Counted from the stretch's first letter, positions 39,311 through 49,286 are shown. The stretch is DNA of 64,000 nucleotides from Paraliobacillus quinghaiensis (GCF_003426025.1 NZ_QJSH01000006.1:91105-155104), one strand, 5' to 3'. Notes: generated from the sequence alone by a model not told the origin. Numbers and translations are program-made.

Positions 39311-40140
39311 TGCAAAACAAAAGACGTCCTACCAAAACAATTATATATTTACTCCTAATTCTCTTAGCGATTATTAGTTCTGTTCCTTTTTACATGATGA
39401 TCATTAATGCAACGCGTGACACGAAAGACATTATCACGGGCTTTACCTTTGTACCAGGAAGTTCATTGATCGATAACTATAATACGATGATGGGTTACGT
39501 TAATATATGGAATGGTTTTAAAAATAGTTTAATTGTTGCCGTTTCTGTTACTGTTTTAAGTGGATACTTTTCTGCTTTAACTGCATTTGGTTTTGCGGTA
39601 TATAATTTCAAAGGAAAAAATCAACTTTTCCTTTTCATGTTATTAATGATGATGGTCCCAGGGCAGTTAGGGCTAATTGGGTTTTACGAGCTGAATAAGA
39701 CATTAGGATTGCTTGATACTTTTATTCCTTTAATTGTGCCAACGATTGCTAGTCCATTTGTGGTCTTTTTCGTAAGACAATATTTAGCGACAACTTTACA
39801 TTCATCTTTATTAGAAGCAGCTCGTATGGATGGAGCAAGCGAGATGAAAATCTTTCATACTATAGCATTTCCTATTATGATGCCAGCTGTTGCAACGATG
39901 TCTATTTTTACGTTCATTGGATCTTGGAATAACTATATCTTGCCTTTAGTTATCCTATTTTCACCTGAAAAATATACATTACCAGTATTAATGGGCTTCT
40001 TAAAAGGTTCTCAAGTTGCACAAAATCTCGGTTCGATGTACCTGGGGATAGCAATTTCTGTAGTTCCAATTATGATTGCATTCCTGTTCTTCTCTAAATA
40101 TATTATTACTAGTATTGGGGCCGGATCAGTTAAAGGCTAA
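39310..40140 (+). CDS. ABC sugar transporter permease, MalG-like
   Basis: 276-residue second permease subunit, with six predicted membrane helices and the EAA loop (LLEAARMDGASEMKIFHTIAFPIMMP). It is translationally coupled to the MalF-like gene. With the upstream binding protein it forms a CUT1-type oligosaccharide importer. Confidence 0.94.
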   Translation: MQNKRRPTKTIIYLLLILLAIISSVPFYMMIINATRDTKDIITGFTFVPGSSLIDNYNTMMGYVNIWNGFKNSLIVAVSVTVLSGYFSALTAFGFAVYNFKGKNQLFLFMLLMMMVPGQLGLIGFYELNKTLGLLDTFIPLIVPTIASPFVVFFVRQYLATTLHSSLLEAARMDGASEMKIFHTIAFPIMMPAVATMSIFTFIGSWNNYILPLVILFSPEKYTLPVLMGFLKGSQVAQNLGSMYLGIAISVVPIMIAFLFFSKYIITSIGAGSVKG

Positions 40141-40449
40141 ATAGTAAGCAGCTGTTAAAGAGAAGCTAAATTTTCTAATAGTTTTATTTTTGGTATGGAT
40201 GGTAACTTTTCTTTAATTTATTAGATGGGTTAAAGAAGGAGAAGAACTCCTTCCATACCGGACACTTTATTTGAAGAATGCTAGTAATGTATTCGAATAG
40301 GATACAGTAGAATTAGTATAGTTTCATAATCATCACATGGTCTAGAACCTCTCCTGAAGAGAATGAGAAGACATTAGAAAAAGTATTATTTTATAAACAA
40401 GAATTACGAGCAATCGATACGATCCTAGCGTAAATGAAGGAGGGGTAAT
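40141..40449. other. Gap between permease and GH30 genes
   Basis: GGTATGGA (40192-40199) and TCCATACC (40252-40259) form a long-range inverted repeat that may terminate the permease transcript. From about 40338 an open frame reads RTSPEENEKTLEKVLFYKQELRAIDTILA and stops at 40432-40434; it has no start and looks like the tail of a lost gene. No operator match is seen here. Confidence 0.4.
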
Positions 40450-41784
40450 ATGAAAGTAAAAGTATTTCAAACGACAAAGGATACGAATGATCGTTTAACA
40501 GAAAAAGAAAGCTTACCTTTAGTAGATGAAGTGAAAAATGATGTACCTACTTTAACGGTATCACCAAAAGAACGTTATCAACCAATAATGGGTTTTGGTG
40601 GTGCATTTACAGAGGCAGCAGCATATACGTTATCAAAGATCTCGCCAGAAAAGCGAATGGAGATTATTGATAGCTATTTTCATCCTGAGAAGGGCTTAGG
40701 ATATTCACTAGGGAGAACACATATCCATAGCTGTGATTTCTCTTTAGGTAATTACACATATGTAGAAGAAAATGATGAAAATCTTCATACTTTTTCCATC
40801 GAAAGAGAACATCGCTTTGTTATTCCTTTTATTCAAGATGCTGTGAAAGCAAGAGGGGAAGAACTTACGATTTTATCCTCTCCTTGGAGTCCCCCTGCGT
40901 GGATGAAGACGAACAATGAAATGAATAATGGTGGTAAGCTTTTACCAGAATATCGTGAAGCCTGGGCGCTTTATTATAGCAAGTATATTAAGGCAATGGA
41001 GGAGGCAGGTATTCCGATTTGGGGTGTAACGGTTCAAAATGAACCAGCTGCAACTCAAACATGGGATTCATGTCGCTATACGGCAGAAGAAGAAGGAAAT
41101 TTTGTACGTGATCACTTAGGACCAACTCTTGAAAAAGAGGGCTTAGAGGATAAGAAGATTATCATTTGGGATCATAACAGAGATATTGCATATGAACGAG
41201 CGAAAACGATTCTTTCTGATCCTGAAGCAGCTAAATATATATGGGGAACAGGTCTTCATTGGTATGTTAGTGAAGAATTCTCTAACTTATCCAAGATTCA
41301 TGATGAGTTTCCAGAGAAGCATTTAATTTTCACAGAAGGATGCATTGAAGGTGGAGTACAGCTCGGGGCATGGCATACTGGAGAGCGCTATGCACGAAAT
41401 ATAATTGGGGATCTAAACAATTGGTTAGAAGGTTGGATTGATTGGAATCTTGTTTTAGATGAGCAAGGTGGTCCTAACCATGTAGGTAATTATTGTGATG
41501 CTCCAATTATTGTGGACACAAATACAAAAGAGGTTCATTATAATAGCTCTTACTTCTATATTGGTCACTTTAGTAAATTCATTAAACCTAATGCAGTAAG
41601 AATTAAGCACGAAATGGAGCATGATTTCCTTCAAATTGTTGCTTTTGAAAATGAGGACAAGTCTATTGTAGTTATTATCATGAACGAGACAGATGAAGCT
41701 ACAAAAGCAAATGTGGTATTGGAAGGACAAGCATCTTCTGTAGACTTTCCTGCACATTCTATTTCTACTTTAGTTTTTAATTGA
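40450..41784 (+). CDS. GH30 family glycoside hydrolase
   Basis: 444 residues, no signal peptide: a cytoplasmic retaining beta-glycosidase of GH30 (beta-glucosidase, glucosylceramidase or beta-1,6-glucanase). The TIM barrel begins at IMGFGGAFTEAAAYTLSKISPEKR; the acid/base Glu is in VTVQNEPAAT and the nucleophile Glu in LIFTEGCIEGG; DWNLVLDEQGGPNH follows, and a C-terminal beta domain ends the protein. GGAGGGG precedes the ATG. Next to a beta-glucan importer it probably removes beta-1,6 branch glucoses from imported laminarin fragments (inference). Confidence 0.9.
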   Translation: MKVKVFQTTKDTNDRLTEKESLPLVDEVKNDVPTLTVSPKERYQPIMGFGGAFTEAAAYTLSKISPEKRMEIIDSYFHPEKGLGYSLGRTHIHSCDFSLGNYTYVEENDENLHTFSIEREHRFVIPFIQDAVKARGEELTILSSPWSPPAWMKTNNEMNNGGKLLPEYREAWALYYSKYIKAMEEAGIPIWGVTVQNEPAATQTWDSCRYTAEEEGNFVRDHLGPTLEKEGLEDKKIIIWDHNRDIAYERAKTILSDPEAAKYIWGTGLHWYVSEEFSNLSKIHDEFPEKHLIFTEGCIEGGVQLGAWHTGERYARNIIGDLNNWLEGWIDWNLVLDEQGGPNHVGNYCDAPIIVDTNTKEVHYNSSYFYIGHFSKFIKPNAVRIKHEMEHDFLQIVAFENEDKSIVVIIMNETDEATKANVVLEGQASSVDFPAHSISTLVFN

Positions 41785-41793
41785 TAGCTAGAT

Positions 41794-41840
41794 AAATAAG
41801 TACCCAATCTAATTATAGAATTGGGTACTTATTTTAAAAT
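41794..41840 (+). terminator. Terminator of the GH30 gene
   Basis: A 15-bp perfect stem (41794-41808 with 41820-41834; arm AAATAAGTACCCAAT) and an AT-rich tail. Confidence 0.85.
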
Positions 41841-42219
41841 ATTTTATAAACAAATTGAATCACTAATAGCATTAGAGATTCTAAAACAGTTAGCAGGCAA
41901 TGAATGCTGTTAGAACGAAATAATGCTATAACAGAAGGCATATCAATGGTTAACAATTCGGTTATATTTTCTAAATAAGGTTACTTTTTAAACGTAAAAT
42001 CGACCATAATTGTCGATTAAGTGAATATTACTTTAAAGAGTATGGTAGAATTAATAATATCTCTGTTCAATCAGCAAGTAATACATAAGATGATTCATTT
42101 CTACCAAAGTTCAAAGCACTTCCGCATAATTATTAAGTCGAAGAGCATTGAAATAAAAACATTCAAGGTTTAGATATTTATTTACATAACAATAATAATG
42201 ATTTTGAGGAGATTTTCAG
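41841..42219. other. Gap without recognisable gene
   Basis: AT-rich, many stops in all frames. One small hairpin (AATCGAC...GTCGATT, about 41999-42019) is seen. TTTGAGGAG just before 42220 is the ribosome site of the next gene. Confidence 0.4.
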
Positions 42220-42819
42220 ATGATATTTTACCAACTACAAAAATCACTAGAAGTTATAACAGCATTCATTTTTCTTAATTTACTATGGGTTATTTTTTGT
42301 TTACCTTTAGTAACCATTTTCCCTTCAACCACTGCTATGTTTAGTGTTGTGAGAGAATGGAAAAAGAGTGGTGTTAATTTTAATGTTGGTAGAATATTTA
42401 TTCTTGAATTCAAACAGAACTTCAAACAAAGTTTTATATTGGGAATCATTTGGTTTATATTTGGTTTTATATTAGCAATTGACTTTTATTATATGATAAA
42501 TTTATCATTTTTTGGTAAAAGTGTTGTTTTGGCTCTATTAACTTTTTTCGCTTTTATTTATTTAGGAATGAGCATCTTTATATTACCTATAGTGGTTAAT
42601 TTTAAACTTTCAATTAAGGAAATACTAAAGAATGCATTCCTCTTTTCAATTGGAAGATTAGTTACAACAATTTCATGTTTAATCATAATAGCCAGTATAG
42701 TAATTATCGCTCTTTTGATTCCATTAATAATATGGGTGATTGGAAGTACTATTGCATTTTTAGTTTACACAACTATAAGTAAATTAAATAAAGATTTATG
42801 GACAGCTGCAAATAATTAA
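42220..42819 (+). CDS. YesL-like DUF624 membrane protein
   Basis: 199 residues with about five membrane helices, starting MIFYQLQKSLEVITAFIFLNLLWVIFCLPLVTIFPSTTAMFSVVREW. This is the pattern of DUF624/YesL proteins, which are usually encoded beside YesM/YesN systems and CUT1 transporters and may help assemble or regulate them. A strong terminator follows. Confidence 0.85.
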   Translation: MIFYQLQKSLEVITAFIFLNLLWVIFCLPLVTIFPSTTAMFSVVREWKKSGVNFNVGRIFILEFKQNFKQSFILGIIWFIFGFILAIDFYYMINLSFFGKSVVLALLTFFAFIYLGMSIFILPIVVNFKLSIKEILKNAFLFSIGRLVTTISCLIIIASIVIIALLIPLIIWVIGSTIAFLVYTTISKLNKDLWTAANN

Positions 42820-42890
42820 ATTTATGAGTTGTATTTAATTATTATCATTGTTTATGTGCTTATTTTTTATAATTTATATATAGGAACAAT

Positions 42891-42925
42891 AAAAAGACTT
42901 ACTTTTACTAAAGTAAGTCTTTTTG
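42891..42925 (+). terminator. Terminator of the yesL-like gene
   Basis: A 13-bp stem (AAAAGACTTACTT at 42892-42904, complement at 42911-42923) with a 6-base loop and T-rich 3' arm. Confidence 0.88.
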
Positions 42926-43091
42926 TGTTAAAGATAATAATTTGTGAAACTTGATTGATGCCTAGATAATTATTTTAATATGGTTTATTATTAGAAAGTA
43001 GTATAATAATAGTATTGTCAGTTTATTAGAACTATATATTTGATGATCTATTAAAATTATGATTAATAGCATGGGCTGGAGAGGAATCGAA

Positions 43092-44129
43092 ATGAATCTT
43101 ACTATTAGTGATATAGCGAAATTAGCAGGTGTATCCAAAGCTACAGTTTCTAAGGTAATAAACAACTATCATGGGGTAAATGAAAAAACAAAGAAGAAAG
43201 TTATTGATATTATAAATGATACGGGTTACTCACCAACTTTCTCGGCTAAGTCTCTTGCTACAAAGAAATCAAATCTCATTGGTGTGATCTATGCGGGAAA
43301 AATTGATGTTGACTTTACGCATCCATTTTTTAATAAAGTAATTTCTACATTTAAAAGAGAAGTGGGTTTATTAGGATATGATATACTGATGTTCGCAAAT
43401 GAACAATTTAAGCAGGATGATGGTAGCTATTTAGATCGTTGTCGACACTTTAGTGTAGACGGTTGTCTAATTATTGCTGGTGATGAGATAGAAGGAACAA
43501 TAGATGAACTAGTAAAAAGTGAAATTCCATGTGTAGGAATTGATATAGAGCTTAATGGTCCTAATTCATGCTATGTAACAACCGATAATGAAAAACTGTC
43601 TGCAAAAATTGTTGAACATTTTCACAAAAATAATTTTAGAAATATTGCCTATATTGGTGGTGGGAAAGATTCTTTTGTTTCAACTAGCCGAAAAAAAGGA
43701 TTTATTAAAATGATGAATCACTATTCGCTACCACTAGTTGAACATTGGATTGAGTCTGGTGATTTCTTTGATAAGAGTGGCTATCAAGCGATGAATAGAA
43801 TATTAGATCAGAAACCATATCCACAAGCAGTTTTTGCGATTTCAGATTATATGGCGTTAGGTGCTATCAAAGCAATAAATGAGCGTGGATTAAAGGTACC
43901 TGAAGATATAGCAATTGCAGGTTGTGATGAAATAGATGCAAGTCGTTATAGTAGCCCTAATTTAACAACGATGAGTCAAGATAAAGAAAAAATCGGGAAA
44001 TTATCTGCAAAAATGTTACAAGATCTAATTAATGAATGCGAGGTAGAACCATATTTCGTGGATTCAAAACTAATTGCTCGTAAATCGTGTGGAAGTGAAA
44101 TAGGAATAAATGAATTGAAAACGTTATGA
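43092..44129 (+). CDS. LacI family transcriptional regulator (second)
   Basis: 345 residues with the LacI DNA-binding domain (LTISDIAKLAGVSKATVSKVINNYHGVNEKTKKKV; FSAKSLATKKSN) and effector domain (AIAGCDEIDASRYSSPNLTTMSQDKEKIG). GGAGAGG at 43078-43084 selects the ATG at 43092. It resembles the first LacI protein in the recognition helix (VS.TTVSKALN versus VSKATVSKVIN), so it may bind similar operators. It lies between the importer/GH30 block and the GH16 gene. Confidence 0.93.
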   Translation: MNLTISDIAKLAGVSKATVSKVINNYHGVNEKTKKKVIDIINDTGYSPTFSAKSLATKKSNLIGVIYAGKIDVDFTHPFFNKVISTFKREVGLLGYDILMFANEQFKQDDGSYLDRCRHFSVDGCLIIAGDEIEGTIDELVKSEIPCVGIDIELNGPNSCYVTTDNEKLSAKIVEHFHKNNFRNIAYIGGGKDSFVSTSRKKGFIKMMNHYSLPLVEHWIESGDFFDKSGYQAMNRILDQKPYPQAVFAISDYMALGAIKAINERGLKVPEDIAIAGCDEIDASRYSSPNLTTMSQDKEKIGKLSAKMLQDLINECEVEPYFVDSKLIARKSCGSEIGINELKTL

Positions 44130-44188
44130 CATTAGATTTTGTTTAGATTAGTTCAACAGTTGATACTAAAATGAACCATACACACTAC

Positions 44189-44371
44189 AACTTATCTGAT
44201 TGTAAAGAGTTTATATAGTCTTAGAGCAGTTTTAATACAGTACGTAAGCAATTACCTTATATAAACAATAGTTTTAACTACATGTACAATAATGGCCGTA
44301 TAGAAGCCATTAATGATAAGGTTAAAATAATTAACTGCGTGGCATGTGGATACTTAATTTTAAAGATATAA
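44189..44371 (+). pseudogene. C-terminal relic of an ISL3-family transposase
   Basis: One frame, interrupted by two stops, reads NLSDCKEFI, then SSFNTVRKQLPYINNSFNY, then NNGRIEAINDKVKIINCVACGYL. This follows the end of ISL3 transposases (SNG..EG.NNKIK..KR...GYRN). The N-terminal part is absent, so it is a dead fragment; the rest of the 44130-44436 gap shows no gene. Confidence 0.6.
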
Positions 44372-44435
44372 ACCAAATCCTACTATCCTAAAGCTGTCTG
44401 TAGGAGAGGGGACAAAAAACATTCAATACAAAACA

Positions 44436-44476
44436 AATCACGCTCCAAAGCAGTCTGATTGCTTTGGAGCGTGATT
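44436..44476. terminator. Long hairpin downstream of GH16 gene
   Basis: A 17-bp perfect stem (AATCACGCTCCAAAGCA at 44436-44452, complement at 44460-44476) with a 7-base loop. On the minus strand it is followed by a moderately T-rich stretch, so it may be the outer terminator for GH16. Confidence 0.6.
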
Positions 44477-44488
44477 AAATGGTCATTT

Positions 44489-44531
44489 AACATAAAACCG
44501 TGCCACCAAAAAAATGGTACGGTTTTATGTT
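44489..44531 (-). terminator. Hairpin just after the GH16 stop
   Basis: A 17-bp stem with one G-U pair (AACATAAAACCGTGCCA at 44489-44505, pairing with 44515-44531), 14 bases beyond the GH16 stop. The loop holds a T run on the minus strand; the tail after the stem is weakly T-rich. Confidence 0.6.
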
Positions 44532-44544
44532 TGTTACTTATAAC

Positions 44545-47500
44545 TTAGACTGTTGTTTCTTTTTTTCTTCTTTGGTAAAAGAATAGAGCAAGTCCTGTTA
44601 TTGCTAGTAATAAACCTACTAATAACAGATTAAACATTGAAGTTGCTGTATCTGGTAATTCACTATCCTCGTCAGTTTCAGAATCTTCTGTTGCTGACTC
44701 ATCACCATCTTGATCACCAGACTCATTACCGTCTTGGTCACCAGACTCGTTACTATCTTGGTCACCAGATTCATTACCATCTTGGTCACCAGATTCATTA
44801 CCATCTTGGTCACCAGATTCATTACCATCTTGGTCACCAGATTCATTACCATCTTGGTCACCAGATTCATTACCATCTTGGTCACCAGACTCGTCACCAT
44901 CTTGATCTACTGGTTCTTCACTGGTTGTGCCCAATACTCCATATGTTGAGAAGTGTGTAACTGTTGCAGTTATTGTATTTGTTTCAGGATCAATAACCCC
45001 ACCAATTTTTTCCCATTCATTTGTTGTTTCGTTGAAATAGTAAATTGCTACATCTTCAAAACCGTCTTCATAACCTAAAGTTAATTCAAAGTCTCCCTCA
45101 AATCCTTCATCTACGCTAAGATTTACATCAATTACTTCCCCAGCTTTATTATGACCTTCAGGAGTATTAACTATATCTTCTACTAAATCAATTGCAACTG
45201 TTGTATTTTCTGGTAGGTTAGTTGGCATCTTAATTGAAGCTTTACTATTACTTAAATTAATTCTGTTATTCTTCGCTACAGGAACGTCAGTATTTTCTTC
45301 TACCGCTACCGGTACTACTTCCTCAACTTCTACTAATCTTACGTTGTCGATTAGCATTGTGTATGGAACAGCTAATTCTTCAGCTGCTTCATCTCTTCCT
45401 AATCCTAACATCAAGCTGTAATCACCAGCATCATTTACTTCAATGATAGCTTCATATGTTTCCATAGTATTATTTACATTGAATTGTTGAATTGCTACTC
45501 CTGAATCTACTAATTCTAAACTTACAAGACGGTCATGGTCTGATTGCATATCAAATGCAACCTTATAGGTTCCACTTGGGACTGTTACGTCTTGTAAAAG
45601 TTGAATTTGCCACCAAGCCCAACCGACTTGATTGATCTGTGCATTAACTACTCCGTCAATAACAGAGAAATCTGCTAGACCTGCCCAATCCTCATGGTTT
45701 CCTTGATTGAAAGCATTCCATAGTGCAGGGTTATCTACACTAGCAACCTCAGTAGTCGTATCAAAAGAACCATCAACAACTAAGTTTTCTCCTACTTCAT
45801 TCCACTCTTTATCAGATGGATCTGTCGGTTCTTCTGGTTCGGATGGTTCTTCCGGTTGCTGTTCGCCCTGACTACCACTTAGAACTTCTTGAGCACCTTT
45901 AACTTCTAGTCTAACGTTATCAATAAAAATGTCATGTGCATCTTCAATGCCAACTCCATCAACTGCACCTAATAGGAATTTAAATGCAACTGTGTCAGTA
46001 TTTGGCATTTCAAACTCATAACTAAAGGTTTGTAACTCTTCAGTTAATTGGACAATACCCTCTTGATAACGATTATAAGCAGCGTTCTCAATTGAAAATT
46101 CTAGCCCACGATCCATAGAAGCACTTGCATCAAATTCTACAATATAAGTCAACCCTTCTTCTAAAGTAAGATCTGATTGGTAAAATTGTACACCCCATGA
46201 TTCGGTTCCAGTGTAATCAACAGCTATCTTAGCCTTTCCATCTTCTTCTACAATACTTGCACCTGCATCACTTGCATTTACATCATCATGAACATAATTT
46301 TCCCAATTTTCAATACCTGCACTGAAATCACCATTAGTTAAAGGGAAGTACTTTTCTCTTTCATCTTTAACTTCAAGCTTTACATTGTCGATAAAAATGT
46401 CATGTGCATCTTCAATGCTAACTCCATCAACTTTACCTGCTAAAAACTTCAGCCCGATTGTGTCTGTTGTCGGCATTTCAAATTCATACGTAATCGTTTG
46501 TACATCAGTTGTTACATCTACGATATCCTCTAGGTAACGGAAATATCCTCCTGCTGCACCGTTGTCAATAACTAATTCTACTTTTCGATCCATAGATGCG
46601 CTAACATCGAATTCAATAACATATGTTAACCCTTCAAATAACTTAAGGCCTTCTTGTGAAAGTGAAATATCCCAAGGGTTTGCACCGTTATTTTCAACAG
46701 TAATTTTTGCTCTACTATCTTCTTCTGCAAAAGTTGCTTTTGATGTACCATCATATTGACCTTGATAATGTTCAGTCCAAGAGTCTAGCCCATTTGAAAA
46801 ATCACCATTTTTCAGTGGGAAAGCCTCTTCAAGTGTTACTCCCGCGTTATTGTTCGTTGTGCGAATCATTTGTACATTATCAATAACTACATCACTTGTA
46901 TTTCCACCTAGTAAGAATACTAGTTGTCCTTCTAAATCTTCTACATCTGGCATGACAAAAGTCATTTCTTTTGCTTCCATAGTTGTTGATAATGAAACTG
47001 TTTGATTATCAGAATAATTTACGTCGCCTTCTTTGCTTAGGACTGCAACTTCGATGTCTCTTCCTTCTGCCGCTCTAGCATCAAAGGTTACTTTATACTC
47101 ATCATTTGGAAGTAGATTCATTCCTGTTTGTACTAGTTCAATAGCATCTGAAGTAGAACCACCATCAGTAATAGCTACCGCAAGTTCTCTTGCCTCTGGG
47201 TCAACTGAAGCAGAAGCATCTGCGCTTTCTGTTAATAAATCCCAGTATGTCATACGGTCTATATTCCCTTGATCAAATGTCCCGTTGTATACATGATTTC
47301 CATTGCTTAAAGGTTCTTTTGGAGCATATTCATCATAAGGGTCTACAGCAACAGTTTCTTCTAACTTTGCATTTCCAATCCAAACTGGGTTTGTATTTAA
47401 GCCCATATTTAACTCTAAACGAGCAAGTGGGTCTGAATCTTGTTGCATTTGAAAGATTAATTCGTACGATTGAATCTCATCTGTTAAATTAAAATCAGTA

Positions 47501-48825
47501 TTTGGAGAGTAAGCCACATATCCTCTGTCAGGTCCTCCACCAATCTTCACATTTAAATTTCGATCTGTAGTTGATTTTGCATCAAAGCTTAACTTATACC
47601 ATCTTCCCTTTCCAACAGTCACATTTTGAATTAATTGAACTGAGTAGGGTTGATTGCCGCCTTCAGTGATATCAACTTTAGCAAATGAATCACCATTGAT
47701 GTCTTCTACCGAAGCAGAAGCATTTCCGTTGAAATCGGGCATATACACTAAATTCCAATAGTCATAATCCCATTCATCATCACCAGTTGCTATTGTTGTA
47801 AATCCATTGTCATATGCTGTATCATACAAATAGTTTCCGTCAATTGCTTCTTTTGCATCAGTTGGTAATTCTTCAGGTTCAAATACTGGTTCAGCTGGCT
47901 GTTGGTAGTCGCTATCTGTTAGTTCATAAGCCCTAACATAATCAACTTTTACATCGCCAGGAATTGGAGTAGTCTCATCTGGACCTCCGCCATACCACCC
48001 ACCAATTGCAAGGTTTAAAATCATAAAAAATTCTTGATCAAATGGAGCTGGGTATGCAAATTTCGCTGGATTCCCTTTGCTCGTAGTATTCCAGTTATTT
48101 AAAGTTTGATAAAGGTCACCGTTTACATACCAACGAATTTCACCTGGCTCCCATTCAACAGCATAGACATTAAAGTCAGTAATGTCTTGTCCATCTGGGA
48201 AATGATAATCTTTCGCTGTGTACGTGTTGTTTGGCCACTGTCCACCGTAGTGAATTGCGCCTCCAATATGACTTAAGTTAGAACCACTATTTTCCATGAT
48301 ATCTATTTCACCGGATGCTGCCCAACCACCATACACATCATCTTCTGGCATCATCCAGAAAGCTGGCCAATATCCTTGTCCTTCTGGTAAGGCCATTTTC
48401 GCTTCAAATCTACCATACTTTTGACTAAACTTTCCTCTCGTAGTGATTTTCCCTGAAGTATAGTCATACTCCCCGTGTTCATCACTTGATGTTTCCTCAC
48501 GCGCTTCTAAAACTAATTTCCCGTCTTCAACACTAACATTATCTTCTTGATAATTTTGTAGTTCTTCGTTCCCCCAACCGGGTGTATATGTGCCATCTGC
48601 TCCTACAAATCCATTACCTGTATCGTAAGTCCATTTCGACTCATCTAATGTATCACCTTCAAATTCATCAGACCAGCTTAACTTCCAATCAGGTGAATTA
48701 ATAGCTGATGAATCAGATGAATTATCAGCTGTTTCATCTATCGATTCCTGTGCACTAGTAACAATACTAAAATTTGAAGTTATCAATAAAAATATTAAAA
48801 AAACACGAACCCACTTTTTATACAA
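44545..48825 (-). CDS. Cell-wall-anchored GH16 beta-glucanase with multiple CBM4-like modules
   Basis: 1426-residue secreted enzyme. Order: signal peptide (1-25, ending VTSA); GH16 domain (about 45-300) with the ExDxxE catalytic motif GEIDIMENS (Glu173, Asp175, Glu178), as in laminarinases and lichenases; then about five CBM4/CBM22-like beta-sandwich repeats (about 330-1190; two of them start PLTNGDFSAGIENWENY and PLKNGDFSNGLDSWTEH); a further beta domain; nine DQDGNESG repeats (1307-1378); and the sorting signal LPDTA (1390), a membrane helix and the tail RRKKETTV. It should hydrolyse beta-1,3(-1,4) glucan outside the cell and supply the importer. Promoter and operators lie at 49057-49144. 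Confidence 0.92.
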   Translation of the reverse strand: MYKKWVRVFLIFLLITSNFSIVTSAQESIDETADNSSDSSAINSPDWKLSWSDEFEGDTLDESKWTYDTGNGFVGADGTYTPGWGNEELQNYQEDNVSVEDGKLVLEAREETSSDEHGEYDYTSGKITTRGKFSQKYGRFEAKMALPEGQGYWPAFWMMPEDDVYGGWAASGEIDIMENSGSNLSHIGGAIHYGGQWPNNTYTAKDYHFPDGQDITDFNVYAVEWEPGEIRWYVNGDLYQTLNNWNTTSKGNPAKFAYPAPFDQEFFMILNLAIGGWYGGGPDETTPIPGDVKVDYVRAYELTDSDYQQPAEPVFEPEELPTDAKEAIDGNYLYDTAYDNGFTTIATGDDEWDYDYWNLVYMPDFNGNASASVEDINGDSFAKVDITEGGNQPYSVQLIQNVTVGKGRWYKLSFDAKSTTDRNLNVKIGGGPDRGYVAYSPNTDFNLTDEIQSYELIFQMQQDSDPLARLELNMGLNTNPVWIGNAKLEETVAVDPYDEYAPKEPLSNGNHVYNGTFDQGNIDRMTYWDLLTESADASASVDPEARELAVAITDGGSTSDAIELVQTGMNLLPNDEYKVTFDARAAEGRDIEVAVLSKEGDVNYSDNQTVSLSTTMEAKEMTFVMPDVEDLEGQLVFLLGGNTSDVVIDNVQMIRTTNNNAGVTLEEAFPLKNGDFSNGLDSWTEHYQGQYDGTSKATFAEEDSRAKITVENNGANPWDISLSQEGLKLFEGLTYVIEFDVSASMDRKVELVIDNGAAGGYFRYLEDIVDVTTDVQTITYEFEMPTTDTIGLKFLAGKVDGVSIEDAHDIFIDNVKLEVKDEREKYFPLTNGDFSAGIENWENYVHDDVNASDAGASIVEEDGKAKIAVDYTGTESWGVQFYQSDLTLEEGLTYIVEFDASASMDRGLEFSIENAAYNRYQEGIVQLTEELQTFSYEFEMPNTDTVAFKFLLGAVDGVGIEDAHDIFIDNVRLEVKGAQEVLSGSQGEQQPEEPSEPEEPTDPSDKEWNEVGENLVVDGSFDTTTEVASVDNPALWNAFNQGNHEDWAGLADFSVIDGVVNAQINQVGWAWWQIQLLQDVTVPSGTYKVAFDMQSDHDRLVSLELVDSGVAIQQFNVNNTMETYEAIIEVNDAGDYSLMLGLGRDEAAEELAVPYTMLIDNVRLVEVEEVVPVAVEENTDVPVAKNNRINLSNSKASIKMPTNLPENTTVAIDLVEDIVNTPEGHNKAGEVIDVNLSVDEGFEGDFELTLGYEDGFEDVAIYYFNETTNEWEKIGGVIDPETNTITATVTHFSTYGVLGTTSEEPVDQDGDESGDQDGNESGDQDGNESGDQDGNESGDQDGNESGDQDGNESGDQDSNESGDQDGNESGDQDGDESATEDSETDEDSELPDTATSMFNLLLVGLLLAITGLALFFYQRRKKETTV
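44692..44907 (-). repeat. Nine 24-bp tandem repeats in the GH16 gene
   Basis: Nine copies of a 24-bp unit encoding DQDGNESG (variants DQDGDESG, DQDSNESG and DQDGDESA). The acidic, flexible stretch acts as a wall-spanning stalk before the sorting signal. It creates shadow frames on both strands that are not genes. Copy number is likely to vary between strains. Confidence 0.92.
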
Positions 48826-48920
48826 ATATTTCCCCTCCAGTGTAAAATAATTTCATTAGTAGAGCTTTTTAAATATACTTTGTAAACCACCTCCTTAAAG
48901 TAATAAAAGATAGTAATTAA

Positions 48921-48934
48921 TAAAGCGTTTGCAA
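48921..48934 (-). promoter_or_regulatory. Imperfect cre upstream of the GH16 gene
   Basis: On the minus strand TGCAAACGCTTTAT keeps the TGNAANCGNT half of the CcpA cre consensus but lacks the final C. It lies about 95 bp upstream of the GH16 start, in the transcribed leader. Confidence 0.45.
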
Positions 48935-49056
48935 TAATGTTTAATATATTATGAGTGAACTATAGAAGTGGTTGATTAGTGTGATTGTTCTAGGTGAGTG
49001 ATTTGGTGAGTTTTGTAAAAGCGCAATTTAATAAAGACTTGTATGTAAGCAACTCT

Positions 49057-49144
49057 GAAACCGGTTTCTGAAGCAGTTAAAAAAAAACACCTAAATGAAA
49101 CCGGTTTCTATTTGAGTGTATAACAATCTTTAATAGTCTGTCAA
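49057..49144 (-). promoter_or_regulatory. GH16 promoter with two LacI operators
   Basis: On the minus strand: -35 TTGACA (49144-49139), 16-bp spacer, -10 TATACA (49122-49117). An exact GAAACCGGTTTC at 49097-49108 covers about +2 to +13, and a second at 49057-49068 lies about 40 bp further downstream (centre to centre, about four helical turns), which would allow looping or joint binding. The leader to the GH16 start is long (about 285 bases). Confidence 0.82.
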
Positions 49145-49286
49145 TACTCTTTTATTTATATTTTTGTGTCCCTAAAAGTACCATATGATTTAATAGTGAA
49201 AAAAAGTATCTAATTTATTTTTTTACAGCTGTTAATTAGATGTAAATCACTAAGGTAATGATGAAAATATGAATTCTCTAAAACTA

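Noticed and set aside
44619..44960. Three open frames across the 24-bp repeats of the GH16 gene, and a CRISPR-like look
   Set aside because: The repeats are contiguous 24-bp coding units with no spacers, and the alternative frames are by-products of the periodic sequence.
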